DNA from: Chryseobacterium sp. 39-10
GTDB lineage: Bacteria > Bacteroidota > Bacteroidia > Flavobacteriales > Weeksellaceae
DNA length: 32,732 nucleotides
Assembly: GCA_001898255.1 (NCBI GenBank)
Contig: MKTK01000015.1
Span: 76,802 to 109,533, forward strand
Reading direction: 5' to 3'
Position 1 is the stretch's first letter. The number at the start of each line of letters is the position of its first letter. The notes under the pieces were generated by a model. The model was given only the letters and a program-made list of their open reading frames with translations. It had not been told where the DNA came from and made no database searches. Below, one piece after another: positions 1 to 7,764 of this stretch. The position numbers were made by a program, and so were the translations under genes.

Positions 1-1
1 G

Positions 2-166
2 AAACACCCGATGTACGGTAAATTCGTATTGAAAACGAAAAAATATACCGCTCATGACGAGAACAACGAGTGTAACGAAGGCGATACAGTATTGATTACT
101 GAAACGAGACCTTTGAGCAAGAACAAAAGATGGAGATTAGTAAGAATCATTGAAAAAGCTAAGTAA
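2..166 (+). CDS. rpsQ: 30S ribosomal protein S17 (uS17), 3' part only
   Basis: The reading frame is open from the window edge and encodes the C-terminal 54 residues of S17, a primary 16S rRNA-binding protein of the small subunit. The visible part includes HPMYGKFV, a KKYTAHDE stretch and the family's GDTVLI and ETRPLSK segments, ending in IIEKAK. The N-terminus lies outside the window. Its TAA stop overlaps the ATG of rplN by one base (TAATG), which implies translational coupling. The identity is supported by the sequence and by the fixed S17-L14-L24 gene order. Confidence 0.95.
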   Translation, partial: KHPMYGKFVLKTKKYTAHDENNECNEGDTVLITETRPLSKNKRWRLVRIIEKAK

Positions 167-534
167 TGTTACAAACAGAATCAAGATTAAAAGTTGCTGA
201 TAATACCGGTGCAAAAGAAGTATTGGTCATCAGAGTTCTCGGAGGTACGAGAAGAAGATATGCTTCGGTTGGTGATAAAATCGTAGTTACCATCAAAGAT
301 TCTACACCACAAGGAAACGCCAAAAAAGGTACTGTTTCTAAAGCTGTGGTGGTAAGAACCAAAAAAGCAGTAAGAAGAAAAGACGGATCTTATATTAAAT
401 TCGACGACAATGCTTGCGTACTTTTGAACGCGGCCGGAGAAATGAGAGGTACCCGTGTTTTCGGACCAGTTGCTCGTGAGCTTAGAGATAAGGAATACAT
501 GAAAGTAATTTCATTAGCACCCGAAGTACTTTAA
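166..534 (+). CDS. rplN: 50S ribosomal protein L14 (uL14)
   Basis: This encodes a complete 122-residue L14, the usual family length. It begins [19 protein letters not shown], the highly conserved L14 N-terminus, and contains the GDKIVVTIK strand and a C-terminal [12 protein letters not shown] segment that sits at the subunit interface. L14 binds 23S rRNA and forms intersubunit bridges. The start is fixed by the overlap with the rpsQ stop codon. It is co-transcribed with its neighbours in the spc-type operon, with a 20-base gap to rplX. Confidence 0.98.
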   Translation: MLQTESRLKVADNTGAKEVLVIRVLGGTRRRYASVGDKIVVTIKDSTPQGNAKKGTVSKAVVVRTKKAVRRKDGSYIKFDDNACVLLNAAGEMRGTRVFGPVARELRDKEYMKVISLAPEVL

Positions 535-554
535 TTTTTTAAAATTTTAAGACA

Positions 555-875
555 ATGACTAAAGTTAAAATTAAAAGAGGCGATAACGTAATCGTTACGA
601 CCGGAAAAAATAAAGGAAGCAAAGGGGAAATCCTGGAAGTAATCAAGAAAGAAGGTCAGGAACCACGAGTAATCGTAGCCGGACTGAACATCGTGAAAAG
701 ACATACGAAGCCATCTGCAGGAAACCCTCAAGGTGGAATCGTGGAGAAAGAAGCATCAATCCACATTTCTAACGTTGCCCTTTTGGATGACAAAGGAAAT
801 GCTACCAAGGTAGGATACAAAGTGGATGGTGATAAAAAAGTTAGAGTTGCTAAATCAACCGGTAAAACTTTATAA
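555..875 (+). CDS. rplX: 50S ribosomal protein L24 (uL24)
   Basis: This encodes a complete L24 of 106 residues, near the family's usual length. The N-terminal KOW domain is clear ([20 protein letters not shown]). It is followed by [15 protein letters not shown], the classic L24 signature, and by the conserved [15 protein letters not shown] segment. L24 is an assembly-initiator protein that binds the 5' part of 23S rRNA. The ATG follows an AAATTTTAAGACA leader with no Shine-Dalgarno sequence. rplE starts 10 bases after its stop. Confidence 0.97.
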   Translation: MTKVKIKRGDNVIVTTGKNKGSKGEILEVIKKEGQEPRVIVAGLNIVKRHTKPSAGNPQGGIVEKEASIHISNVALLDDKGNATKVGYKVDGDKKVRVAKSTGKTL

Positions 876-885
876 TAAACAGACG

Positions 886-1437
886 ATGGAATATATAGCA
901 AGACCCAAAAAATTATATAAAGAGAAAATTGTTCCTGCAATGATGGAAGAATTTGGGTACAAATCAGTAATGCAAGTACCTAAATTAGAGAAAATTGTAG
1001 TATCGCAAGGTTTGGGAGCGGCAACTGCCGACAAGAAAATTGTAGATTATGCAGTAGAGGAACTTACAGCAATTACCGGTCAGAAAGCAGTTGGTACTGT
1101 TTCTAAGAAAGACGAAGCAGCATTCAAATTGAGAAAAGGTATGCCTGTAGGAGCTAGAGTTACCCTAAGATCTAACCAAATGTACGAGTTCTTAGATCGT
1201 TTAACTTCTTCAGCACTTCCACGAATTAGAGATTTTTCTGGAATTAAAGCAGACGGTTTCGATGGTAGAGGAAACTATAACTTAGGTATTACCGAGCAAA
1301 TCATCTTCCCAGAGATCGTCATCGACAAAGTAAAGAAAATCCAAGGGATGGACATTACTTTTGTTACTTCTGCGAAAACAGACAAAGAAGCAAAATCATT
1401 ATTAACTCACTTCGGTTTACCTTTCAAAAAGAACTAA
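886..1437 (+). CDS. rplE: 50S ribosomal protein L5 (uL5)
   Basis: This encodes a 183-residue L5, which binds 5S rRNA and helps build the central protuberance. The chosen ATG gives [20 protein letters not shown], matching the family N-terminus and length. The frame also opens 60 bases further upstream, but that start would overlap rplX and adds residues no L5 has. Conserved segments include [27 protein letters not shown] and the C-terminal [19 protein letters not shown]. The gene is tightly packed in the operon, with rpsN starting 3 bases after its stop. Confidence 0.97.
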   Translation: MEYIARPKKLYKEKIVPAMMEEFGYKSVMQVPKLEKIVVSQGLGAATADKKIVDYAVEELTAITGQKAVGTVSKKDEAAFKLRKGMPVGARVTLRSNQMYEFLDRLTSSALPRIRDFSGIKADGFDGRGNYNLGITEQIIFPEIVIDKVKKIQGMDITFVTSAKTDKEAKSLLTHFGLPFKKN

Positions 1438-1440
1438 GAA

Positions 1441-1710
1441 ATGGCTAAAGAATCAATGAAAGCGCGTGAGCGCAAAAGAGAAGCTACAGTTGCAAAATAT
1501 GCCGAGAAAAGAAAAGCTTTGAAAGAAGCCGGAGATTACGAAGCATTACAAAAACTTCCAAAAAATGCATCGCCAGTAAGATTGCATAATCGTTGCAAAC
1601 TTACCGGTAGACCAAGAGGTTACATGAGAACTTTCGGGATCTCAAGAGTAACTTTCCGTGAGATGGCCAATGCTGGTCTTATCCCCGGAGTTAAAAAAGC
1701 AAGTTGGTAA
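1441..1710 (+). CDS. rpsN: 30S ribosomal protein S14 (uS14), zinc-free type
   Basis: This is an 89-residue S14, a late-assembling protein of the small-subunit head. It is the long form without the two CxxC zinc pairs: only one cysteine is present, in [14 protein letters not shown]. The signature [14 protein letters not shown] is intact and the protein ends in KKASW as usual. The start follows rplE by 3 bases. A 149-base structured spacer separates it from rpsH, which is unusually long for this operon. Confidence 0.97.
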   Translation: MAKESMKARERKREATVAKYAEKRKALKEAGDYEALQKLPKNASPVRLHNRCKLTGRPRGYMRTFGISRVTFREMANAGLIPGVKKASW

Positions 1711-1766
1711 CAATTTAGAAAAATCGAGATAGTCAAGTTGATTGTTTAGATAAAGGAATAAAGATA

Positions 1767-1796
1767 AAAGAGAAGAGACTTCGGTCTTTACTCTTT
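1767..1796 (+). promoter_or_regulatory. UUCG-capped hairpin in the rpsN-rpsH spacer
   Basis: The spacer between rpsN and rpsH contains a long hairpin. The left arm is 1767-1779 and the right arm 1784-1796, with 12 paired positions of 13 (one A-A mismatch at 1773/1790 and one G-T wobble), capped by the loop TTCG at 1780-1783. C1779 and G1784 close the loop, giving the very stable C(UUCG)G tetraloop. No clean T-run follows; a pyrimidine-rich stretch (CGTCTTTGCTCTTGG) does. It could be an mRNA stability or processing element, or an r-protein binding site. Its function is not known from the sequence. Confidence 0.6.
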
Positions 1797-1859
1797 CGTC
1801 TTTGCTCTTGGTTCTCCTTCAAAACTGATTATCATAAACCAATAATTTAAAATAGAAAA

Positions 1860-2258
1860 ATGGTAACAGATCCAATTTCAGATTTCCTAACCAGAGTAAG
1901 GAACGCACAAAGCGCAGGCCACAAAGTGGTGGAAATTCCTGCATCGAAAATCAAAAAGGAGATTACGAAAATTTTGTTTGATCAAGGGTATATCCTGAAC
2001 TATAAGTTCGAGGATAACGCTGTTCAGGGAAATATCAAAATCGCTTTGAAGTATGACAAACAAACCAACAAACCTGCTATTAAAAGCATCCAAAGAGCTT
2101 CAAGACCAGGTTTAAGACAGTACAAAGGCTCAGAAGAACTACCAAGAGTACTGAACGGTTTGGGAGTGGCAATTATCTCAACTTCGAAAGGAGTTATGAC
2201 TGATAAAAAAGCCAGACAAGAAAAAGTAGGCGGTGAAGTAATCTGCTATGTTTATTAA
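1860..2258 (+). CDS. rpsH: 30S ribosomal protein S8 (uS8)
   Basis: This encodes a complete S8 of 132 residues, the normal length. It starts [17 protein letters not shown], the standard S8 N-terminus, and ends [22 protein letters not shown], matching the rRNA-binding C-terminal region. S8 is a primary binder of the 16S central domain and in E. coli also represses the spc operon by binding its mRNA. Whether that happens here is unknown, but the gene has a structured 149-base leader (see the hairpin at 1767-1796). rplF follows after 17 bases. Confidence 0.97.
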   Translation: MVTDPISDFLTRVRNAQSAGHKVVEIPASKIKKEITKILFDQGYILNYKFEDNAVQGNIKIALKYDKQTNKPAIKSIQRASRPGLRQYKGSEELPRVLNGLGVAIISTSKGVMTDKKARQEKVGGEVICYVY

Positions 2259-2275
2259 TTTTTAATCCAAGGAAA

Positions 2276-2821
2276 ATGTCAAGAATTGGTAAAGCAATTA
2301 TAGAAATTCCCGCAAACGTTACCGTTACTGAAAAAGACGGACTGGTTACTGTGAAAGGACCGAAAGGTGAACTAACACAGCAATTGAGCGAAGGAATCTC
2401 TTTGAAACAAGAAGACGGGAAACTTTCGTTAGAGAGACCGTCCGAGTCAAAACAACATAAAGCATTACACGGTCTGTACAGAGCGTTAATCCATAATATG
2501 GTGGTAGGTACCGCTGAAGGATTCACCAAACAACTTGAGTTGGTTGGGGTTGGTTACAGAGCATCCAACCAAGGAAACAAGCTGGAACTTGCCTTAGGTT
2601 TTTCACATGGTATTGTTTTGGATCTTCCTAAAGAAGTATCCGTAGAAACTTTATCTGAAAAAGGTAAAAACCCAATCATTACTTTGTCTTCTTATGACAA
2701 ACAATTGTTGGGAATGGTGACTGCAAAGATCAGATCATTCAGAAAACCTGAACCTTACAAAGGAAAAGGTATCAGATTCGTAGGAGAAATTGTTAGACGT
2801 AAAGCTGGTAAATCTGCTTAA
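2276..2821 (+). CDS. rplF: 50S ribosomal protein L6 (uL6)
   Basis: This encodes a 181-residue L6, near the usual 176-180, built of two similar alpha/beta domains. The N-terminal domain begins [17 protein letters not shown] with the VKGPKGEL motif. The second ends in the signature [26 protein letters not shown]6 sits near the factor-binding site and contacts 23S rRNA helix 97. The upstream sequence AATCCAAGGAAA contains an AGGA-like tract, one of the few starts here resembling a Shine-Dalgarno sequence. rplR follows after 14 bases. Confidence 0.98.
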   Translation: MSRIGKAIIEIPANVTVTEKDGLVTVKGPKGELTQQLSEGISLKQEDGKLSLERPSESKQHKALHGLYRALIHNMVVGTAEGFTKQLELVGVGYRASNQGNKLELALGFSHGIVLDLPKEVSVETLSEKGKNPIITLSSYDKQLLGMVTAKIRSFRKPEPYKGKGIRFVGEIVRRKAGKSA

Positions 2822-2835
2822 TAAATTTTAAGAAA

Positions 2836-3183
2836 ATGGCACTTAGTAAAGTACAAAAAAGAGACAGAATCAAAAGAAGAGTTCGTGGGAAAATCTCCGG
2901 CTCTGCAGAATTGCCAAGATTATCCGTTTACAAAAGTAACAAGGAAATTTACGCGCAATTGATCGACGATAAAGATGGTAAAACTTTGGCATCAGCTTCT
3001 TCAAGAAGTTTAAACGCTAAAGGAACCAAAACAGAAATCTCCACAGAAGTAGGAAAAGCAATCGCTGAAAAAGCTAAATCTGCTGGAATTGAAAAAATAG
3101 TATTCGACAGAAACGGATTCGTATACCAAGGTAGAATCAAGGCGCTTGCCGATGGTGCAAGAGAAGCAGGACTACAATTCTAA
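2836..3183 (+). CDS. rplR: 50S ribosomal protein L18 (uL18)
   Basis: This encodes a 115-residue L18, which with L5 binds 5S rRNA in the central protuberance. The basic N-terminus ([20 protein letters not shown]) is followed by [19 protein letters not shown] and the family's C-terminal signature [20 protein letters not shown]. Its length matches other bacterial L18 proteins. It is co-transcribed with rplF upstream and rpsE downstream, the latter after a 19-base gap. Confidence 0.97.
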   Translation: MALSKVQKRDRIKRRVRGKISGSAELPRLSVYKSNKEIYAQLIDDKDGKTLASASSRSLNAKGTKTEISTEVGKAIAEKAKSAGIEKIVFDRNGFVYQGRIKALADGAREAGLQF

Positions 3184-3202
3184 TCATTTAATTTCGGAAA
3201 AT

Positions 3203-3724
3203 ATGTTAGGACTAGATAATATAGAAAAAATTAAACCGGGAGGATTAGAATTAAAAGATCGTCTCGTAGCTGTAAACAGAGTAACTAAAGTAACCAAAGG
3301 GGGACGTGCTTTCGGATTTTCTGCAATCGTGGTTGTAGGTGATGAAGCAGGAACCGTAGGTTTCGGTTTGGGTAAGTCTAAAGAGGTCGCATCCGCTATT
3401 GCAAAAGCAGTGGAAGATGCTAAGAAAAACCTAGTGAAAGTACCTGTTATCAACCATACAATTCCTCACCAAACATCCGCAAGATACGGTGGTGCAGACA
3501 TCTTCTTAAGACCTGCAACTCACGGTACCGGTGTAATCGCTGGTGGTACAGTACGTATGGTTGTAGAAGCAGCTGGTATTAAAGATATCCTTTCTAAATC
3601 TAAAGGATCATCTAACCCACATAACGTAGTAAAAGCAACTTTCAAAGCGCTTCTAGACATTAGAAGACCTGAAGAAATTGCTGCACTTAGAGGGGTATCA
3701 TTAAGTAAAGTGTTTAACGGTTAA
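3203..3724 (+). CDS. rpsE: 30S ribosomal protein S5 (uS5)
   Basis: This encodes a 173-residue S5, which helps maintain decoding accuracy and mRNA helicase activity on the small subunit. The selected ATG gives [19 protein letters not shown]. The frame also opens 57 bases earlier, but that would overlap rplR and add 19 non-homologous residues. The S5 double-stranded RNA-binding fold is evident in [20 protein letters not shown] and [19 protein letters not shown]. The C-terminal domain carries [19 protein letters not shown] and [14 protein letters not shown]. rpmD starts 10 bases after the stop. Confidence 0.97.
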   Translation: MLGLDNIEKIKPGGLELKDRLVAVNRVTKVTKGGRAFGFSAIVVVGDEAGTVGFGLGKSKEVASAIAKAVEDAKKNLVKVPVINHTIPHQTSARYGGADIFLRPATHGTGVIAGGTVRMVVEAAGIKDILSKSKGSSNPHNVVKATFKALLDIRRPEEIAALRGVSLSKVFNG

Positions 3725-3734
3725 TAGCAAAGCA

Positions 3735-3911
3735 ATGGCAAAAATTCAGGTAAAACAAGTAAGAAGCGCTATTGGCAGAACGAAAAGCCAGAAAAGAACG
3801 CTTGAAGCATTAGGATTAAAAAAACTTCACCAAGTGGTAGAGCATGAGGCAACTCCTTCTATTCTTGGAATGGTTGCTGCGGTAAGCCATTTAGTGGAAG
3901 TTCAAAAATAG
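3735..3911 (+). CDS. rpmD: 50S ribosomal protein L30 (uL30)
   Basis: This short gene encodes 58 residues starting MAKIQVKQVRSAIGRTKSQK. That is the bacterial L30 pattern (K-V-x-Q-x-x-S-x-I-G-R), followed by RTLEALGLKKLHQVVEHEATPSI. The length (58) is normal for L30. It lies exactly where L30 is expected, between rpsE and rplO. L30 is a peripheral large-subunit protein. A 75-base repeat-containing spacer follows. Confidence 0.95.
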   Translation: MAKIQVKQVRSAIGRTKSQKRTLEALGLKKLHQVVEHEATPSILGMVAAVSHLVEVQK

Positions 3912-3927
3912 AATATAGACCAGGAGG

Positions 3928-3982
3928 CAAGAGAGCTCCCAGCGAAATCTCTTGTCTCTCATCTTTAAATCTCAAATCTAAA
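3928..3982 (+). repeat. Hairpin plus word repeat in the rpmD-rplO spacer
   Basis: The spacer before rplO holds a 7-bp inverted repeat (CAAGAGA at 3928-3934 and TCTCTTG at 3948-3954). A pyrimidine-rich stretch and the 15-mer AATCTCAAATCTAAA at 3968-3982 follow, ending 4 bases before the rplO start codon. The identical 15-mer occurs at 7102-7116, before rpsD. The pattern suggests a leader type shared by several genes, possibly a mobile or copied spacer. No function is established. Confidence 0.55.
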
Positions 3983-3986
3983 CAAA

Positions 3987-4433
3987 ATGGAATTAAATAA
4001 TATAAGACCGGCCAGTGGTGCTACACACAGCACCAAAAGAATTGGTAGAGGGCAGGGAAGCGGTTATGGCGGAACTTCAACCAAAGGTCACAAAGGTCAG
4101 AAATCAAGAGCCGGGTATTCACAGAAAATCGGTTTCGAAGGTGGACAAATGCCTTTGCAAAGAAGACTTCCTAAATTCGGTTTCAACAACATCAACAGAA
4201 AAGAATACAGAGGAATCAATCTTGATACCATTCAAACTTTAGCTGATGCTAAAAACCTTACCGAAATTACCAAAGAAGTATTGGTAGAAAACGGATTGGC
4301 TAAAAGAACCGAAATCGTGAAAATTATGGGTAGAGGTGAATTGAAAACAGGTGTTTCAATCTCTGCAGACAAATTCACAAAATCAGCAGAAGAAGCAATT
4401 GCTAAAGCTGGAGGAAAAGCTATTACCCTTTAA
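3987..4433 (+). CDS. rplO: 50S ribosomal protein L15 (uL15)
   Basis: This encodes a 148-residue L15, a large-subunit protein that threads a long basic, glycine-rich tail into 23S rRNA. It begins MELNNIRPASGATHSTKRIG, followed by the signature GRGQGSGYGGTSTKGHKGQK and GFEGGQMPLQRRLPKFGF. The C-terminal domain (KIMGRGELKTGVSISADKFT) is complete. The gene precedes secY by 9 bases, the standard order. Its leader is the repeat-containing spacer described separately. Confidence 0.97.
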   Translation: MELNNIRPASGATHSTKRIGRGQGSGYGGTSTKGHKGQKSRAGYSQKIGFEGGQMPLQRRLPKFGFNNINRKEYRGINLDTIQTLADAKNLTEITKEVLVENGLAKRTEIVKIMGRGELKTGVSISADKFTKSAEEAIAKAGGKAITL

Positions 4434-4442
4434 TTTTTACGC

Positions 4443-5822
4443 ATGAAAGAATTTATACAAACACTTAAAAATATTTGGACGCTGAAGGAGCTCCGAGAGA
4501 AAATTTTATTTACGCTCGGGATCATTCTTGTGTATAGATTCGCATCTTATATTTCCCTGCCTGCAATTAATATGGCAGAAGTAGGGAATCTTTTGGAACA
4601 TTACCAAAACCAAGGAGGCAGGAAACAAGGAGCAGGACTTCTTGGTTTGCTTTCTTCGTTTACGGGTGGTGCATTCTCCAGAGCGTCTATTATGGCACTC
4701 GGTATTATGCCCTATATTTCTGCTTCGATCATCGTACAGCTGATGGGGATGGCTATTCCTTACCTTCAGAAGCTTCAGAAGGATGGAGAAAGCGGTAGAA
4801 ATACATTGAACCAAATTACAAGATGGTTAACCATTGCAGTGTGTTTGGTACAGGCACCTTCTTACCTTACTTCTATTACTCAGATGTTTTTGCCACATGC
4901 ACAGTTTGCATCGGCATATTACGTTCATCCGCAGTCCATCATGTTTTGGCTGCCGAGTATTGTGATTCTGGTAGCAGGATCTGTATTTGCCATGTGGTTG
5001 GGAGAGAAAATAACAGACAAGGGAATAGGAAACGGGATCTCAATTTTAATTATGGTGGGGATTTTGGCCGACCTTCCTGGAGCATTTATTCAGGAGATCG
5101 CTACACAAACCGGTAAAGGAGGTTTGGGAACCATTATGATTCTTATTGAAGTTTTATTCTGGATGTTGGTAGTGCTTTTAGGTATCTTATTATCCGTAGC
5201 GGTAAGAAAAATCCCTATTCAGTACGTGAGCAGAGCGCAAGCAAGAGGTGGTGTTAACAGAAACCTGATGCAGGGAGCAAGACAGTGGATTCCACTAAAA
5301 GTGAATGCAGCGGGAGTTATGCCTATCATTTTCGCTCAGGCGTTGATGTTTGTACCAGGATTATTAACCAAAGTTGATGAAACCAATACCTTTCTTGCAG
5401 GATTCAAAAACGTATTCAGTTGGCAATATAATCTGCTGTTTGCATTGCTGATTATCATCTTTACCTTCTTCTATACCGCAATCACAATTCCGGTCAATCA
5501 GATGGCAGATGACTTAAAAAGAAATGGCGGGCTTGTACCAAAAGTAAGGCCGGGTAAGGAAACTGCTGATTATCTGGATGATATACTTTCCAAAATAACC
5601 TTGCCAGGTTCCATATTTTTGGCTATCTTTGCAATCCTTCCGGCATTGTTGCACGGAACGTTTGTTCAGACGGATCGTTTTGCCCTGTTTTTCGGGGGAA
5701 CATCGCTGTTAATTATGGTTGGAGTTATCTTAGATACCGTTCAGCAAATCAATACGTATTTGTTGAACCATCATTATGACGGATTGATGCAGTCTAAATT
5801 ATCCAGAACGACCAATAGCTAA
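4443..5822 (+). CDS. secY: Protein translocase subunit SecY
   Basis: This encodes a 459-residue SecY, the central channel of the SecYEG translocon in the inner membrane. The expected ten transmembrane helices are visible, beginning with ILFTLGIILVYRFASYISLP. The family landmarks are present: GGAFSRASIMALGIMPYISASI, the GNGISILIMVGI segment, YVSRAQARGGVNRN in the cytoplasmic loop that meets SecA and the ribosome, and RPGKETADYLDDILSKITL near the C-terminus. It is encoded within the ribosomal operon, as is typical. adk and map do not follow; infA does, after 8 bases. Confidence 0.98.
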   Translation: MKEFIQTLKNIWTLKELREKILFTLGIILVYRFASYISLPAINMAEVGNLLEHYQNQGGRKQGAGLLGLLSSFTGGAFSRASIMALGIMPYISASIIVQLMGMAIPYLQKLQKDGESGRNTLNQITRWLTIAVCLVQAPSYLTSITQMFLPHAQFASAYYVHPQSIMFWLPSIVILVAGSVFAMWLGEKITDKGIGNGISILIMVGILADLPGAFIQEIATQTGKGGLGTIMILIEVLFWMLVVLLGILLSVAVRKIPIQYVSRAQARGGVNRNLMQGARQWIPLKVNAAGVMPIIFAQALMFVPGLLTKVDETNTFLAGFKNVFSWQYNLLFALLIIIFTFFYTAITIPVNQMADDLKRNGGLVPKVRPGKETADYLDDILSKITLPGSIFLAIFAILPALLHGTFVQTDRFALFFGGTSLLIMVGVILDTVQQINTYLLNHHYDGLMQSKLSRTTNS

Positions 5823-5830
5823 TTGATTGA

Positions 5831-6046
5831 ATGGCAAAACAAAAACATATTGAACAAGACGGCGTTATAACGGAAGCACTTTCGAACGCGCAGTTTCGTG
5901 TTGAGCTAGAAAATGGGCATGTACTCATTGCCCATATTTCCGGTAAAATGAGAATGCATTACATCAAACTTTTACCTGGTGATAAGGTAAAATTAGAACT
6001 TTCTCCTTACGATTTATCAAAAGGGAGAATCACTTTCAGGTATTAA
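5831..6046 (+). CDS. infA: Translation initiation factor IF-1
   Basis: This encodes a 71-residue IF-1, the small S1-like OB-fold factor that binds the ribosomal A site during initiation. The sequence contains the expected [20 protein letters not shown], the conserved [20 protein letters not shown] and the C-terminal [12 protein letters not shown]. The start follows secY by 8 bases. The 74-base downstream spacer has a short direct repeat, and then rpmJ begins. Confidence 0.98.
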   Translation: MAKQKHIEQDGVITEALSNAQFRVELENGHVLIAHISGKMRMHYIKLLPGDKVKLELSPYDLSKGRITFRY

Positions 6047-6081
6047 CTGAAAGGTGTAACTTTTTAAATGAAAAGCAATGT

Positions 6082-6104
6082 GCCAAAAGCAGATTGCCAA
6101 AAGC
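6082..6104 (+). repeat. 9-bp tandem direct repeat in the infA-rpmJ spacer
   Basis: The word GCCAAAAGC occurs at 6082-6090 and again at 6096-6104, a 14-base period. Related AAAGC words flank it on both sides. The spacer has no promoter box or terminator that I can see. It resembles the other word-repeat spacers of this operon (before rplO and rpsD) in style but not in sequence. Confidence 0.5.
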
Positions 6105-6120
6105 TAAAGCAATAAAACAA

Positions 6121-6237
6121 ATGAAAGTTAGAGCATCTATTAAAAAAAGAAGTGCTGATTGCAAAATCGTTCGTCGTAAAGGCGTTCTGTTTGTAATCAA
6201 CAAGAAGAACCCAAAATTTAAACAAAGACAAGGCTAA
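6121..6237 (+). CDS. rpmJ: 50S ribosomal protein L36 (bL36), zinc-free type
   Basis: This 38-residue gene encodes L36: [20 protein letters not shown] followed by [18 protein letters not shown]. The family length and the KVRAS and KQRQG ends are intact. The usual zinc ligands Cys11, Cys14, Cys27 and His33 are here Ser11, Cys14, Asn27 and Phe33, so it cannot form the ribbon's zinc site. This makes it a C-minus L36. It lies between infA and rpsM, the normal position, with rpsM 9 bases downstream. Confidence 0.96.
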   Translation: MKVRASIKKRSADCKIVRRKGVLFVINKKNPKFKQRQG

Positions 6238-6246
6238 AATTAAATT

Positions 6247-6624
6247 ATGGCGAGAATTTCAGGTATTGATTTACCAAAAAACAAAAGAGGCGTAATCGGG
6301 CTTACTTACATCTTCGGAATCGGAAGAAGTACCGCTGCTGAAATTTTGAAGAACGCTGGAATCAGCGAAGACAAGAAAGTCAACGAATGGAATGACGATG
6401 AATTGGCTGCCATCAGAAACTACATCACCGAAAACATAAAAGTGGAAGGTGAGTTGAGATCTGAAGTGCAATTGAACATCAAGCGATTGATGGACATAGG
6501 ATGCCAACGAGGAATACGTCACAGACTGGGATTACCTTTAAGAGGCCAAAGAACAAAAAACAATTCTAGAACCCGAAAAGGAAAGAGAAAAACTGTTGCT
6601 AACAAGAAAAAAGCAAGTAAATAA
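6247..6624 (+). CDS. rpsM: 30S ribosomal protein S13 (uS13)
   Basis: This encodes a 125-residue S13, which sits in the small-subunit head and contacts tRNA in the P site and L5 of the large subunit. It starts [20 protein letters not shown] and has the [14 protein letters not shown] helix-hairpin-helix. The C-terminal signature [20 protein letters not shown] is followed by a basic tail ([20 protein letters not shown]). The length is normal. It is followed 15 bases later by rpsK. Confidence 0.97.
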   Translation: MARISGIDLPKNKRGVIGLTYIFGIGRSTAAEILKNAGISEDKKVNEWNDDELAAIRNYITENIKVEGELRSEVQLNIKRLMDIGCQRGIRHRLGLPLRGQRTKNNSRTRKGKRKTVANKKKASK

Positions 6625-6639
6625 TCTTTAGAATTAATT

Positions 6640-7029
6640 ATGGCAAAACAAACTAAAGTTGTTAAAAAAAGAAAAGTAAAAGTTGAAGCGATTGGTGAAG
6701 CACACATTCAAGCATCATTCAACAACATTATTATTTCTTTAACGAATAAAAACGGAGAAGTAATCTCTTGGGCATCTGCCGGAAAAATGGGATTTAGAGG
6801 TTCGAAAAAGAATACTCCATTCGCTGCACAAATGGCTGCAGAAAATTGCTCACAAGTTGCACATGATGCAGGACTTAGAAGAGTAAAGGTTTACGTGAAA
6901 GGACCTGGTGCAGGTAGAGAATCTGCCATCAGAACCATCCACAATTCAGGAATTGAAGTAAGTGAAATCGTTGACGTGACGCCAATGCCACACAACGGAT
7001 GTAGACCACCAAAAAGAAGAAGAGTATAA
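6640..7029 (+). CDS. rpsK: 30S ribosomal protein S11 (uS11)
   Basis: This encodes a 129-residue S11, a platform protein near the E-site mRNA path. The signature region AEAHIQ-like [17 protein letters not shown] and [20 protein letters not shown] are present. The C-terminus ends [16 protein letters not shown], almost identical to other bacterial S11 proteins, and includes the conserved Asn-Gly pair known to form isoaspartate in E. coli S11. It lies between rpsM and rpsD as expected. A 92-base repeat-rich spacer follows. Confidence 0.97.
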   Translation: MAKQTKVVKKRKVKVEAIGEAHIQASFNNIIISLTNKNGEVISWASAGKMGFRGSKKNTPFAAQMAAENCSQVAHDAGLRRVKVYVKGPGAGRESAIRTIHNSGIEVSEIVDVTPMPHNGCRPPKRRRV

Positions 7030-7036
7030 CAAAGTA

Positions 7037-7116
7037 TTTGAAATTTGAAATTTGCAATTTGAAATTCTTTAAGAAAATCAAATCACGAATCTCGAATCTC
7101 GAATCTCAAATCTAAA
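7037..7116 (+). repeat. Word-repeat spacer upstream of rpsD
   Basis: The rpsK-rpsD spacer is built of two families of short words. The first part (about 7037-7067) repeats AAATTTG or ATTTGAA several times. The second (about 7088-7116) repeats GAATCTC three times and ends in AATCTCAAATCTAAA at 7102-7116. That 15-mer also occurs before rplO and here ends 5 bases before the start codon. No promoter box, terminator or Shine-Dalgarno sequence is apparent. It reads as a low-complexity leader that grew by slippage or copying. Confidence 0.55.
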
Positions 7117-7121
7117 GAATT

Positions 7122-7730
7122 ATGGCAAGATATATAGGTCCAAAAACTAAGATTGCAAGAAAATTTGGTGCTGCAATCTATGGAGACGATAAAAACTTCG
7201 AAAGAAGAAAAAACCAACCACCGGGACAACACGGTCCTAATAAAAGAAGAGGTGCAAAAAAATCTGAGTACGCCGTACAGCTTAATGAAAAACAAAAAGC
7301 TAAATATACCTACGGTATTCTTGAAAAACAATTTGCTAACCTTTATGAAAAAGCGCAAAGAGCAAAAGGCGTAACAGGTGAAGTTCTTTTACAGTTGTGC
7401 GAGTCAAGATTAGACAACGTTGTGTACCGATTCGGGTTTGCAAAAACAAGAGCAGGTGCAAGACAGTTGGTTTCTCACAGACACATCACTGTCAATGGAG
7501 AATTGGTCAATATTCCATCTTATTTGTTGAAAGCAGGTGACGTTATCGCCATCAGAGAAAAATCTAAATCTCTGGAAGTGATTGCAGATTCATTAGCTTC
7601 TAAAGCAAATTACGAGTGGCTACAGTTCAATGACGAAAAGAAAGAGGGTACTTTCATATCAGCTCCGGACAGGATCCAAATTCCGGAAGATATCAAAGAG
7701 CAACTCATCGTCGAACTTTACTCTAAATAA
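7122..7730 (+). CDS. rpsD: 30S ribosomal protein S4 (uS4), zinc-free type
   Basis: This encodes a 202-residue S4, an assembly-initiator and decoding-fidelity protein. The N-terminal domain starts [20 protein letters not shown] and lacks the four-cysteine zinc cluster of C-plus S4 proteins; the only cysteine lies in [15 protein letters not shown]. The S4 RNA-binding domain is intact: [20 protein letters not shown] and [18 protein letters not shown]. It lies directly before rpoA, as in other alpha operons. In E. coli S4 represses this operon; no equivalent pseudoknot could be judged by eye. Confidence 0.97.
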   Translation: MARYIGPKTKIARKFGAAIYGDDKNFERRKNQPPGQHGPNKRRGAKKSEYAVQLNEKQKAKYTYGILEKQFANLYEKAQRAKGVTGEVLLQLCESRLDNVVYRFGFAKTRAGARQLVSHRHITVNGELVNIPSYLLKAGDVIAIREKSKSLEVIADSLASKANYEWLQFNDEKKEGTFISAPDRIQIPEDIKEQLIVELYSK

Positions 7731-7764
7731 TCATTTTTTCAAATTTTTGCTCAACCCAAATTAT

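Noticed and set aside
826-885. In-frame extension upstream of rplE
   Set aside because: It overlaps rplX and gives a non-homologous N-terminus; the ATG at 886 gives the normal L5 length.
7630-7764. In-frame extension upstream of rpoA
   Set aside because: It overlaps the end of rpsD in another frame; alpha subunits of this group start at MAILTFIKP.
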